Shown here in pieces: positions 22,854 to 33,233 of a DNA stretch of 64,000 nucleotides. Numbering within the stretch: position 1 is the first letter of the stretch; the number at the start of each line of letters is the position of its first letter. Source of the DNA: Lactifluus volemus (Eukaryota; Basidiomycota; Agaricomycetes; Russulales; Russulaceae); assembly GCA_022376515.1 (NCBI GenBank), contig WTXI01000178.1, positions 1-64,000 of the forward strand. The letters run 5' to 3'. A program made the position numbers and the translations under genes. Below the pieces are notes generated by a model. The model had not been told where the DNA came from. It did not search any database and saw only the letters and a program-made list of their open reading frames with translations.

Positions 22854-24458
22854 CTAAGTGAAGCGGACACTGAGTCGGGCAGGACGACGAGTCCTTGTGG
22901 GGCAACGGGTTTTCTCGAGGTTAAGGTGATTGATGGGAACCTTGCATGTGAGGCCATGATGACAGTTTCGGTGGGGGATATTGCACTTGTCCTCGATGTG
23001 CCCACATTGACCACAAAACTGGCACTTACGCAAGAAGTGGCAGAATCCCGTATCATGGTCCTTGCGCCTACACCATTCGCAAAACGCCTCGCGACGTGTG
23101 GGTTCCTCTCTCCATGGATCCTCAAGGACATCCATCCCTTCAAGTCGAACTCTATGGGAGAGACGCGCACCACTGCTGAAACCACCACCTATGTCGGAGT
23201 TGATCATGTGGGTGATTCGAAAGGCGGCGTTCGCATTTGCCAGGAGTTCGTAAGTGATCCAGGCTTCCTCCTGGTACGCTAGGAATTTGCGGCGAAGGTG
23301 AGACATGTGGCGTGCCGTCCTTCTCATTTTGCTGATGAATAAGCGGTGACGAATCACCTCAGCCGTCAGCGTAGGGTCTTCAAGTTCTTCTAGGGCCGCA
23401 TCGACCAAGGGTGAATGTTTTTCGTCTTCTGCGAACAGGAATCGTTGTTTACGGGTATACGGACGTTGGGGGAATCGTGCTTGTGCGGCCCTGAGTGGTC
23501 TGCAACTCGTGGGACAGTTCTTCCCTTGGGTTCCCAACACTGACGGTCCGTCGTCGTCCGTCATGTCGATGAGGATGAATGCGGCAGTGGATGTTCCATT
23601 ACCGTCGGGGACGTTGGGTAGTTTCCAATCAGGAAGGATTTGGTTGACGACCCATCCTACTCCTGGTTTGACCCCTGGCTGGGGTCCGTCCGGCGTAGGG
23701 GTTCGTAGCATCTCGCGTTGTTCTCTTTCAGCTTCTTCGAGGGCCATTTCGAAGTCATGGGTGATAAGCGTGTCTACCGCTTCATCGGAGGATGAGATAG
23801 GGTTGTCGGACGTCGGAGACGTAGGGGAGAGGTCTGGGGTATTTCCGGGTGGCATTGTTACGTGGTATGACGGGGTCGATGGGGGTGGTGGAAAGTCTGA
23901 GTGGTACGATGGCGCCGGACTTGCTGGCATTGGCGCGATGGTTCTACCCAGGTGTCGCAGCACTAACTCAGTGATTTCTGTTCGGGGGCGGAGCATGAGT
24001 GGAGGAGGTGAAGGGGTTCTTGTTGACCCGACACTATATCGTGGGTCAGAATGGCCGAATTGCTGTAGTGCTTCTTGAAGGGGGAGGTTCCACATGTTTG
24101 CCCCTTGTAGGATGGACATTGCATGTTCTACTGCCCACCAAAAGTGGGTAGCTACTGTATGGTCGGGTAATGGGTAGGGGAGGTGACCGGTAATTCTCAT
24201 CGCCGACCGAGTGGGGAGTCTATGGAATTCTCGAGTGGCTCCGATGATCGCAGCCTAGTAGGCCATCATGATGTACCTATTGCCGTTCGGTTCGTCTGTG
24301 GCGTTGAAGGCTGCTACCAGCATCCTCTGGCGATGGATGGGTTCAAGGGTTCCTCCTTCAGTGATTTCGAGGTCAACACTGAAGTTGGGAGGTGGTGAAA
24401 GGGGTAGGGGGGCGTCAGTAGCAACTGGAGAAGCAGTAGGGGAAGAGGTAGAAGACAT
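22854..24458 (-). pseudogene. third ORF of the Ty3 element: second Gag-like zinc-knuckle protein
   Basis: One frame runs from the ATG at 24458 to 22854, about 535 codons, broken only by a TAG at 24255-24257 (CAG to TAG would restore it). It starts 75 bp after the pol stop. The N-terminal and central parts are Pro/Ser-rich with charged helical stretches (EMALEEAEREQREM). The C-terminus has two CX2CX4HX4C knuckles in tandem (CEWCRRKDHDTGFC and CQFCGQCGHIEDKC), then a basic tail. Zinc knuckles of this type bind nucleic acid in Gag proteins, so an RNA- or DNA-binding accessory role is inferred. There is no signal peptide or membrane segment, so it is not an envelope protein despite its position. 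Confidence 0.7.
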
Positions 24459-24532
24459 GTTTCTACGGTTGTGAACGAGTCAGGCGAATGAAGTAGTGGA
24501 ATGGGGAATGTTTGGTAGAGTAGAGGTTGTAT

Positions 24533-27500
24533 TTATACTTCTGGTTGTCCAGCCATAGCGGAGTTTCGGTAGTATTCTTTGAGGAGTTCTGGAGCGTCTA
24601 GGTCTTTGTGCTTGACCCATGTGTTGTCAGAGTTTGGATATCCTTTCCAGTGGACGAGGTATTGAAGTCCTTTTCCTCTGCCTTTTTGCTTCTTCACATC
24701 TAGTATCGCATCGATCTCGTATTCTTCTTCACTCTTATCGATGATAGGTGGTGGTCGTGCGAACGGCGTGCCATAGGCCTCCGTCTTCTTATATGGTGAT
24801 AGGAGATCAATATGGAAGACGTTGTGCACTTTCATTGATTCTGGGAGGTCTAGGCGGAACGCAACCGGCGTCACTTCCTCCGTGATTGTGAAGGGTCCGT
24901 ATCTTTTGGGCATGAGTTTTCGTTTGCCTTTGATCGATAGGTTCTTCCCCTCTAACCACACTTGATCACCTTTCTTGAGTTTCTCCGTCGTCTTTCCTCG
25001 TGGGTTTCGCGGCATCTTATCGTCTTTAGCCTTTTGTATCATCTGAAGTCGTTCTTGGGCTGACTGTCTAGCTTCCGCGAGTTCCCGAAGTCGATCGATC
25101 ACTGCTGGGACGTTTTCTTCGATCAGTTGGATGTTGATTTGGGGGTGCGTTCCCATGAGAAGTTCATGAGGTGATTTTTGAGCTATGTCGTGTTTCCATG
25201 AGTTGTGAGCGAATTCTGCCATGGGGAGTAATCGTGCCCAGTCATGGGGTCAATTGCTGGTCCATGGTCGTAGGTATTGCTCTACCCACGCGTTCATTCG
25301 TTCTGTCTGTCCATCAGTTCGTGGGTGAAACGCAGTGGATAGGTTTTGTTGGATTCCTGTGTCTTTACAGATTGCGCGAGAGAAGTTGGAGGTGAAGCGT
25401 GGGTCCCAGTCTGATATGATTCGTCGTGGTAAGCCAAACCATGGTACTAGGTGGCGAAGGTATTCCTTGGCAACTCCAGGTCCGTCAATTGTTTTCATAC
25501 ATGGGATGAATTTAGCCACTTTGGAGCATCTCTGGTCGACAATGGTCAGAATGCTGTCGTATCCTTCTGACTTTGGTAAGTCTGTGATGAGGTCCATGGA
25601 TATGTATTGAAAGGGGCCGTCTTCTACATGTGTATCAAAACGTTGGAGGGGTGCTTTCGATCGTGGGAGGTTCGTCTTCGACTCTTGACATTTGGCACAC
25701 CCTTTCACGTATTCCTCTACGAATTCTCGGAGTCAAGGCCCTTCGTATGATCGTTTGACTAATTCCCATGTATTGGCGATGCCTGGGTGTCCGCCAATAG
25801 GGCTGTCGTGGATTTGCCGAAGGATCGATCGTCGATGTTCTGCATTGTCTTCCAAGAAGGTTTTACATAGAGAGTCGTGTTGGGGTTCGGAAAAAAGGGT
25901 GTCTGGTAGGAGAATGCGTGGTTCGTCGGTATTCACCCCCTTATTAAGGTCTGATCTCCGGGAGAGGAGATTGGCGACGGTGTTTTGGTGTCCAGGGATA
26001 TGGGTGAGGGTGTAATTGAAGTCCTGCAAGAATGTGAGCCAACGGGCTTGTCGCCCTGTGACTTTCTGTGGTTCGCGGAAGTATTGGAGGTTCTTGTGAT
26101 CTGTCCTCACTTCCACTGCATGTTTAGCTCCAAGGAAGAATGGACGGCCACATTTAAATCCGAATATAATCGCGGCCAGTTCCTTGTCATGGGTATCGTA
26201 GTTTCGTTCGGCATCTAGGAGGGTCCGGCTATGGAAAGCAATTGGGTGAATCCCATCATCGAATTCCTGGGCAATGACAGCCCCCAGGGCGAAGCTGGAA
26301 GCGTCCGTTTCCAAGATGAAGCGTTTGGTCCAATCAGGAGCTCGAAGGACTGGTGATTCGGTACAGACCTGTTTTAATTGGTCGAACGCTGTTTGCTCCT
26401 TGGTCAACCACGTCCACTGTCGGTTTTTGCATGTGAGGTCGTTCAGGGGTCGTGCAATATTGGAGAAATGGGGAATAAAGGCACGATAGAAGTTGCAGAA
26501 TCCAAGGAAGCTGCGTACTTCTTTTACAGTGGTTGGTGTTGGCCAATCAGTAATTCCTTTGACTTTGACGGGGTCCATTCAAATCTTGCCATTGCCGATG
26601 ATCACTCCCAAATACTCGACTTCTTGTTGGTGGAAGTGGCATTTTTCGGGTTTAAGGAAGAGGTCGTGTTTTGCCAGTTTATTTAGGATGTGGTCAACCC
26701 GTAGGCTGTGAAGGACTTCGTCGTCTGTGGTTGTGATGACGATGTCATCCATGTAAATCTTGACCCATCCTTCTTGAATCTCGTCTCGGAATATTTCGTC
26801 CATCATTGTTTGGAAGGTAGCCGGGGAGTTGCGCAGGCCAAAAAACATTACTGTAGGTTCGAATAATCCCTCACTGGTCTTGAATGCTGCCTTCCATTCG
26901 TCACCTTCTTTTAGCCGGATATTGTTATATCCCCAGCGAACATCAAATTTGGTGAATAACTTCTTGTCCGCTAGGTCATGAATGAGGTCGGTGATTAGGG
27001 GGAGGGGGTAGCGGTTAGGAATTGTCCATTTGTTGAGTTTTCGATAGTCTTGTACTGGCCGTAACTTCCCGTCCTTCTTCCCGACAAAGAAGAAGCCACA
27101 AGCATACTGTGATTTGGATCTATGAATTCTCCCTAGTCATAAGTTCGTAGCGATGAATTCTTTTTGTGCTTGCTTCTCTGCAGGGGACAATGGGTATACG
27201 TGGCAGTCCAATGAGGTGGGGGCATCTGGTTTCAGGTCGATGGCATGGTCCCATTTTCTCGGACCTGGGAATCGTTCCGAGGCGTCTTCTTGGAAGACTT
27301 TCCCATACTGGTGGTATTGCTTGGGAACGATTTGATCCCAGGTTTTCTTATCTTCCCTGGCTTGTACTGCCAATTGGGTCGCCATTGTAGTCTTCGCTAT
27401 TCTGGAGGAGAGGATCTCTTCTCCTTTGGTGATAGTGACAACTTCTCTGGATAGTTGGCCTTTCTCCCAGTTGATAGTGGGATTGAATGATTTGAAAAAG

Positions 27501-27871
27501 GGGTAACCCAGGATGATGTCGTCTTCCCCTATGTCTGTGACGAAGAATAGGTGGTCGCATGGTTTCCCATTTAGTTTGAGGGTTAGCTCAACACCCGTCG
27601 TTGTCTTTCCTGCCTGATTGATGGTTCCATCCACGTTGCGAATGTTTCGGGGTTTTTGTAGGGGTCGTTCCTTTAGCCCCAGTTTATGGACTAGTCGTGG
27701 GTGTATGAAGCATTCTGTGGCTCCCGTGTCTAGGAGTGCGTGGCTTTCAGCTCGTTTCCTCGATGTATAGATCAAGAATCCAGTCTTGATATATTTATTC
27801 CTAGCCGTATACAAAGAGTCAGTACTACAGGCCCAAATGAGAGCTGTTGCATTCAGGCCGCTTGAAAACCC
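24533..27871 (-). pseudogene. Ty3 pol: protease, reverse transcriptase, RNase H, integrase, chromodomain
   Basis: A single frame is entered by -1 slippage at 27865-27871. The protease has ALLDTGATE (near 27735). The reverse transcriptase has [22 protein letters not shown] and the catalytic YMDDIVI (near 26750). RNase H has ETDASSFALG and DHKNLQYF. Integrase has the H2C2 finger (HDSPIGGHPG...CAKCQ), then MDLITDLP, SDWDPRF and DGQTERMN for the D,D,E triad. The C-terminal chromodomain has EEYEIDAILD and YLVHWKGYP (near 24650). In-frame TGA codons lie at 27137, 26579, 25733 and 25250 (first base on the plus strand), mostly explained by CGA-to-TGA change. Otherwise the protein is well conserved, so inactivation was recent. 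Confidence 0.9.
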
Positions 27872-29489
27872 ACATCCTCTCCCAGAGCTTGAAGGCTTTT
27901 TACGAATTCTTCCCTTTCTTCGTCAGAGAATTTCTTTATGAAGGCCGCGGCTTCTGCTGGGGTGTAGGTCTTCTGTTCCTCAGGTGTGGTCGATTTTTCT
28001 GCGCCGGCATCGGCGGCCTGGATGCGCGGTTTCCTGTTTGGGCAGTTGCGCGCAAGGTGGCCCTGTTGGCTGCATTCAAAACATCGTCCTTCTTTACGAT
28101 GTTGCTCTTTTTCAGCATCGGTGGTGGCTTTCCTGGCGACTGCAGACGTATCCATTGCATTTGGATCCTTTGCCTGCCAGCGCGAGCGAGAAGGGGAGTT
28201 ATTATTCTGGTTTTGCTGAGGTCTGCGCCAATAGAAGTTGTTGCCACCTTGATTTCCTTTTTGATTCTGTTGTCAGTTGTTTGTTCCGCCGTAATTCGAA
28301 TGGATGGCACGTTTCCGCAGCCAATTTCGATGATGTCTTTGTGCTGCCTTCGTCCACTGTTCGAACGTTTCCGGGTTTTCAATATCGATGCATGAGTCCG
28401 CAAGCCCGATGGGAAGACCGCGAGCAAATAGGCGTAACACCATTGGGTCATCGAGGTCCAACCCCGCGCGATGGCCCAGGCGTTCGAAGTCCGCGATGTA
28501 CTGGTCGATGTTTTCGTTGGTCATCTTAAGTCGTCGGATCTCATCTTGGGCTTTTTCATGCTCTGCATAATCGACGAAGGCTCGCTTGAATTCGCTTTCC
28601 AAGACCTCCCGGGCTGTGGTGTCATAGGGAAGGATGGACGGGTTGCACTCGGCGCGATCGAGCCAGTCGTACAACCGCTCGACCCATCCATCCGTTTTCG
28701 TCCCTCCTATCAAGGATAGGAAGAAAGCTGACCTCTTGTAGGGGTCTCTAGCAATTGCGGCATCTCGATTCATCAAGATAAACCTCTTGAATTTGGTAAG
28801 GAAGGGTATGGTATGTCCCCTTTCTCCTGTAAACTTTTCTGGGGGATCCCTTCCAATCTGACATTGTTCTTCCCTATAGGTTCATCTAGTACATCGTCTA
28901 ATCCATAGGGATTGTCGCCGTTGCCTCGGGGACGTCCCGTAGGGTGACGGGGAGGCTCGCGTGCGGTGTCAGTTGACCGCCCGACGTTTGCGCGCATTTC
29001 GTCATTGCGTTCGGGTCTTTCTTCGGGTTCGTTTCTGGGGACATTCAGGGGGTTATACAGCGTCTGGAACGGTGTCGGGGCACGAGAGGGGGGGTTCGTT
29101 GCATCGATCGCTTCCCCTGATCGAATGAGCTCTCTCATGTCGAGCCCTTCTACTGGGAGGTGTAATAGTTTCAATGAGTTCCGTGCGACTCGAACGGCCA
29201 CAATTTCGTTAATGCGGCGTTCGATTTCGAACCACACTCCCCACGCGTTTGAGAGCGCGATACGTGTGTGTTTATAGTTTGTATAGTACCCAGACCATGG
29301 AACATGCCCTGTTTCCATTAGGATATGCTCCATGTTCACCGTATATTTCTTTGGGATCGTGTCGTTTACTTCTGGTCTGACTGGGAATGGGCACCGCACT
29401 TTAGCGGGATCGGTTTCGTGTTCAATACTTGTTTCGTATGTATTCCTCCAGTCCCTTGAGGAACTGGTTGCTGCTGGTGTCGAAGTCAT
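27853..29489 (-). pseudogene. Ty3 gag: capsid and zinc knuckle
   Basis: I place the start at 29489 (MTSTPAATSSS), because the ATG further upstream lies inside the LTR. The N-terminal frame runs to 28773. A one-base indel near 28800-28880 then shifts to the capsid frame, where PPEKFTGERG, FLTKFKRFILMNRD, GGTKTDGWVERLY and IADFERLGHRAGL mark a retrotransposon Gag domain. A TGA at 28273 interrupts the frame before the knuckle CFECSQQGHLARNC (CX2CX4HX4C, near 28090). The frame ends at the TGA 27853-27855. It forms the virus-like particle shell and packages RNA in live elements. Two lesions make this copy defective. Confidence 0.85.
27865..27871 (-). promoter_or_regulatory. -1 ribosomal frameshift heptamer between gag and pol
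   Basis: On the element strand the heptamer GGGTTTT sits in the gag frame as G GGT TTT, four codons before the gag stop at 27853-27855. Slipping back one base enters the open pol frame exactly. This is the canonical X XXY YYZ form. I did not test for a downstream pseudoknot. Confidence 0.65.
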
Positions 29490-29518
29490 GATTCCTTTAT
29501 CTTGTTCGTTTCGAGTGA

Positions 29519-29529
29519 AAGCTCGTTCT
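29519..29529 (-). promoter_or_regulatory. primer-binding site of the Ty3 element, self-priming type
   Basis: Two bases inside the 5' LTR, the element strand reads AGAACGAGCTT, lacking the usual TGG start for a tRNA 3' end. It is exactly complementary to an 11-nt LTR segment (plus coordinates 29782-29792), which lies about 34 nt downstream of a TATATATA box on the element strand (29818-29826), that is, at the likely transcript 5' end. This is the Tf1-style self-priming arrangement. Confidence 0.7.
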
Positions 29530-29531
29530 AA

Positions 29532-30596
29532 TGTCACGGTCAGGTCACCGTGGCGTGGTTTCAGTTCGGAGTCGTGCTGACTAAGCGGAACGACGAAGCG
29601 GCCGCAGGGACTAAGGCGCGAAGGTCTAGTTTAAAGAGTAGAAGACTTGGCTGTGGCGTGATCCACACAAGTCTTCAGAGGCTTTACTCAAAGAGGAAGC
29701 AGTCTTTCAGAGGGGAAGGGGAAGGGAAGGCTGAACAGCCACTTGTATTGCTCGCTGTATCGACTACCTGAGTTCTACAGGAGAACGAGCTTAAGGCCCA
29801 TCTCAGAGGTACAAGGGATATATATACTTGAACAACGGATCGTGCTAGAATGTTCAGGGGTGTCCCTGTGAATGTATAGAAGCATATGGAACTGACCGGA
29901 ACATTGCGGAAACTGACGGAAGTGTCAAGGCTCAGAGGGGCCTTGGCGCACGACGGTGCTTATGACAGTGATCGAGGAGGACTGAGCGTGGCACTAAGCC
30001 TCAGTATGACGAGGATCACTCAAGTTCTTCCCTTGGCTTTACTATAGAGGAGAGCGTCGCGCTGACGGATGCACTCTACTGTATTGTCAAAGAAGAGGTC
30101 AAGGGTAATCACAAGATGAGACTAAGTCTTGGATGACAGCGGTCAGGAGATCTGACTGGAGGGGACAGGAAGGGAAGGGGGGTTCAACTAGTCTGATTGC
30201 AGACGAAGCGAAGTCTAAGAAGACAAGCTACAACGGACCGGTTTATATACTCCTAGGGTGTGATGCTGAGTCATAGAGTCCCAGGCATGTCACAGCGTGA
30301 CATGCCTCCTAAATAATATATCGTAGATCGAACGGAGAAACTACGGAGATCTACGGAGATACTTTGGACAGATCCAGAGATCTGTATCATACCCGGGAAG
30401 ATCCGAAAATCCGTATCGTAGATTGTATCGGAGTAAAGCGAAAAAGATGCCCACAGTCACATGAGGTGAATACATAAGCAGATCACATGCCAAACCGTAA
30501 CAGGAAGGTGGGAGAATCGTCCAACGTATTGATGAGTAAGGGAAGGAAAATGATGAGTCAGGTCACCTGTGACCGTCACGTCACGTTACTGTGACA
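29532..30596 (-). repeat. Ty3 element 5' LTR, interrupted by a solo LTR
   Basis: The LTR sequence is 29532-29922 plus 30508-30596, interrupted by the 580-bp solo LTR and its 5-bp duplication. A TATATATA promoter box (29818-29826) and the inferred transcript start at 29792 lie in it. Confidence 0.92.
29923..30502. mobile_element. solo LTR (580 bp), same family as 42823-43399
   Basis: It begins TGTCAAGG and ends CCGTAACA, flanked by the 5-bp duplication GGAAG (29918-29922, 30503-30507). The intact LTR at 22347-22826 shows the empty site. No internal element sequence remains, as expected after LTR-LTR recombination. A TATAAA on the minus strand suggests that orientation. Confidence 0.9.
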
Positions 30597-30905
30597 TAGA
30601 CACTTTCTTTGGACCCCTCTTTTTTCGGCTACAGTATTTATACGCTTATTCATCTTGTGGGTTTAGGGCGAGGTCTCTACTGCTGGAAGGCTAGGAGCCT
30701 GGTTCGAGGCCAGCCCGTTTTGGGGGGCCCTTTGGGTAATTGGGTCACCCCCTCTGCAGGGCCGGTGGGGTCCGACGGGCGATATAGCCCAGCACTCCCG
30801 GTCAAGCTAGTTAGTCTTTGTTCCTTTTCCCTTTACGCACAGAATTTCGTGTAGTACCGAGTTAGCATTAGTCTTGTCGCAATATACATGGGGACTCTAA
30901 ATGTA

Positions 30906-31779
30906 AGACTTCCGTACGCGAGTAGTCTCGAGCGTTAGGAAGTCTGTAGTAGTTTAGATTAGAAGAATAGATATGATTTGGACTTGAAAACCCCTTAAGA
31001 GCACTACACAACTGAACCAGCCAAAACTGTGATTCTTTATTGTGAATACTTCGTAAAAGGGTAAGTCTGCCTTCCATCAGGGAAGGCAGGCGACATAAAT
31101 ACATGTTCTACTACCCTAGATCTACAATGATCTTAGTCCGATCTGTCGCGATCAAGAGGATCGCGACGTGTTTCACTTACTTATGAAACATCTTTGTAAT
31201 CGCGCGGTTTTCACGCGCCTCAGTGATCTAGGGTACTTAATATATTTGTTGTAGGTCGCCCCATCGGGGTGCACTACTATAATCAATGTGCAGCGCTCGC
31301 AGGGTGTCGCAGCGTTGCTTAATTGCTTGTTATCTAGGCAGACCGGGCCGGCTGTGTCATTTGGCGCGAGACGCGACTAAGCTCTCGGATCGGACCGCCC
31401 GTGCCATTGGCACGACAATCTTTAAAAGCGATATCCTTTATCGCTTTGTCATATATCAATAAGATCTTAGATCATGTTTCATATAAGGCACTCTTGTTTC
31501 AGTGTGCATAGGAATTTATATCTTAATTGTGAGGCCTGACTACCTCACGTTCATATTCTCTCTGGCTCAAGCTCGGTATGAGCTCGAGCCGGTCCGGGGG
31601 AGCCGCTCACACGACTTCTGACAGGCTGACGCGTCATGCGACGCCAGCCTCGAGCCGGCCCGTGTTATACAGATTGCTTAGGATCTTCGATCCTAAGCAG
31701 TACTTTATCTCAATGCTTCACACGGGTATTTAATAGATCAGATGTGACTTTAGTTAGTATGGCGTCCATTTGGGGCGCC
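30906..31779 (+). repeat. array of perfect stem-loops in the retroposon 3' region
   Basis: Successive inverted repeats are seen directly. Pairs are 30906-30913 with 30938-30945; 31067-31075 with 31081-31089; 31145-31153 with 31159-31167; 31169-31175 with 31184-31190; 31401-31405 with 31409-31413; 31425-31433 with 31439-31447; 31564-31574 with 31580-31590 (one mismatch); 31675-31685 with 31689-31699; and 31761-31767 with 31773-31779 (one G-U). Loops are mostly 3-9 nt. Such density implies a structured RNA rather than coding sequence. Confidence 0.8.
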
Positions 31780-31827
31780 TTACACTAAACCCCAATTCAA
31801 AAAAAAAAAAAAAAACCTAAAGATATA

Positions 31828-32058
31828 GAGCGACTTTACTCGAGCCTGAGTAGACTATCCTCAAGAGTAATTCGACACAAAGGTTGAGAAAGCCACAGCG
31901 TTGGAACCACAAAATTATATTGAAAAAAAAAAAAACATTTCAGAATGAAGAGGGAAAGAACCCTCACAAAGAGCAGACGAGACTTATATAGTGGACAGAG
32001 GTACCTGCACCACCACTACGACACGCACACCATTCTAGTAACGTACAACGGTACAGAG
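31828..32058. repeat. downstream flank of family A copy 3
   Basis: This continues the R2 to family A junction seen at 12545-12856 and 57750-58047 (CACACCATTCTAGTAACGTACAA block). An A tract of 12-13 nt lies near 31923. No gene is seen. Confidence 0.45.
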
Positions 32059-32935
32059 TTAGTACTTTGAAAAAGTTTCGATGAGGACCCAACACTCAAA
32101 GGGCATCAGGCATTTCAAGATAATCACCACCTTGAATCGACGACTGTGACCCGGCTCCATGCAAACCACACTATCGACTTGTGTCACGTGCGAAGCAGGG
32201 TGGTCTATGTAGTAGCAAGCAAGGTGTCCGAGATTATCTGCCGAATCTACTGGTGCCTGTGGATAGTCACGGACAGGAGTACGATGAGCCCAAGGATCCG
32301 GGAATTCAGCTCGGCCGGGACCTGGTGCCAAATTCTGGGGAACAGACCCAACGTTGTTGTTTCCTTGAATATCCTAAAGCGGGGTATGCTGTGGGCATAT
32401 AGGTTTAAACAAAAAGATGGAACGTACGGGGGCAACTTGAAATTGAATGGCTTGCGGCTGCACCTGGATTTCTTGAGCAGTTCCTGCATCATGATACACG
32501 TATGGAACCGTAGGATCCTGTAGAAGAAGGTTCAGGGTGGGTCATCAGTGAAAAGGAGGCTAGAAATGGATCTTACTCACACCTGGTTGTGGGCGGTGAT
32601 AGTATCCGACTGACATGTCATAGTGCGCTTCGTCAATATAGAGCGGGTCTTGTGGGTATCCCTGCATGGCAACGACCCCGCTGGCTGGGGGAGGTATATT
32701 CACCAAAACGCCTTCGAATTGGTGATTGACGGCAGCAGGCTGGATCTAAACGATGAGTTGATGACGCGGAGACATGGCACTTGGCAATGAGTAGAGTGTC
32801 AGGACGTGATTGACGAACACAGACCCTAGGATTCTCTTGTATGTGATCATGGAGAGTGCGCGGAATTGGACGAGGACTCGGAGCAATTTCGTGTTCCAAG
32901 AGTTCATTGGCTTGTCGTACCCGAGAATAATCCAT
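32059..32935 (-). CDS. family A small protein, copy 3 (unrecognised; altered C-terminus)
   Basis: Exons at 32825-32935, 32581-32739, 32428-32517 and 32059-32373 join in frame to about 224 residues with the family's three phase-0 introns (donors GTCTGT, GTGAGT, GTACGT; last acceptor TTTAG). The start is MDYSRVRQANELLEH. Exon 4 carries ADNLGHLACYYIDHP and RFKVVIIL. A one-base deletion just after the RFKVVI core, relative to copies 2 and 4, replaces the conserved end (EMPDAL) with an unrelated tail of about 17 residues. Two core residues also differ (RR to CY; VRME to VCME). This copy may be losing function. The poly(A) retroposon ends about 230 bp downstream. Confidence 0.65.
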
Positions 32936-33074
32936 CTCCAGGTGTTCGGAGGATATAATAGCTGGTGGGGGGGATAAGCTACAGGTAGCCGTACAGTAAT
33001 TTCTGTAAGCTTACCGCATACCAGCTTTAAACCAGATTCTCCCTAGGGCTACTACGGCGACCGACAGGTTGCAT
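32936..33074. other. upstream flank of family A copy 3
   Basis: It matches the upstream regions of copies 2 and 4 (CTTACCGCATACC... block) up to the left end of the Plavaka element. Confidence 0.4.
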
Positions 33075-33233
33075 CAGCAAAAGGGCAAAATAGTTTCCGG
33101 GTTTCCACTGGTTTTCAGTGGTTTTCAGGTTTCCGGAAACCCGGAAACCCGGAAACCTGGAAACCTGTCCATGCCATCATCGCTTCCATGAAATTAGTCA
33201 CTACTGGCTAATGTAAAGTATGTAAAACAGCCT

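Larger units (their letters stand above)
22347..30596 (-). mobile_element. Ty3-type chromovirus LTR retrotransposon, full length but decayed
   Basis: It is flanked by the 5-bp duplication TAGAC (22342-22346 and 30597-30601). The LTRs begin TGTCAC and end GTGACA. The order on the minus strand is 5' LTR, primer-binding site, gag, -1 frameshift site, pol (protease, reverse transcriptase, RNase H, integrase, chromodomain), a third ORF, polypurine tract and 3' LTR. The chromodomain and apparent self-priming place it near the Tf1/sushi chromoviruses. One gag frameshift, five in-frame TGA codons and one TAG make this copy non-autonomous. It is inserted in the poly(A) retroposon. Confidence 0.92.
21760..31815 (+). 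mobile_element. poly(A)-tailed retroposon, about 1.8 kb, split by a Ty3 element
   Basis: A 14-bp target-site duplication (AACCTAAAGATATA) flanks the element at 21746-21759 and 31814-31827. Its uninterrupted target sequence is visible in the sister repeat at about 12529. Excluding the Ty3 insertion, the element is 21760-22341 plus 30602-31815 and ends in an A tract at 31799-31815. The 5' part is extremely C-rich on the plus strand; the 3' part is a run of hairpins. There is no reverse transcriptase, so it is non-autonomous. The terminus TAAACCCCAATTC(A)n nearly equals that of the LINE at the window start (TAAACTCCAATTC), suggesting a shared mobilising enzyme (inference). Confidence 0.75.

Noticed and set aside
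24255..27139. In-frame TGA codons in the Ty3 pol as programmed readthrough or recoding
   Set aside because: They are scattered through catalytic domains without a shared context, and most fit CGA-to-TGA decay; mutation is simpler.
30700..30740. GGTTCGAGGCC, resembling a tRNA B box
   Set aside because: No matching A box, anticodon arm or acceptor stem can be folded around it, so it is not a tRNA gene and is weak evidence for a SINE head.
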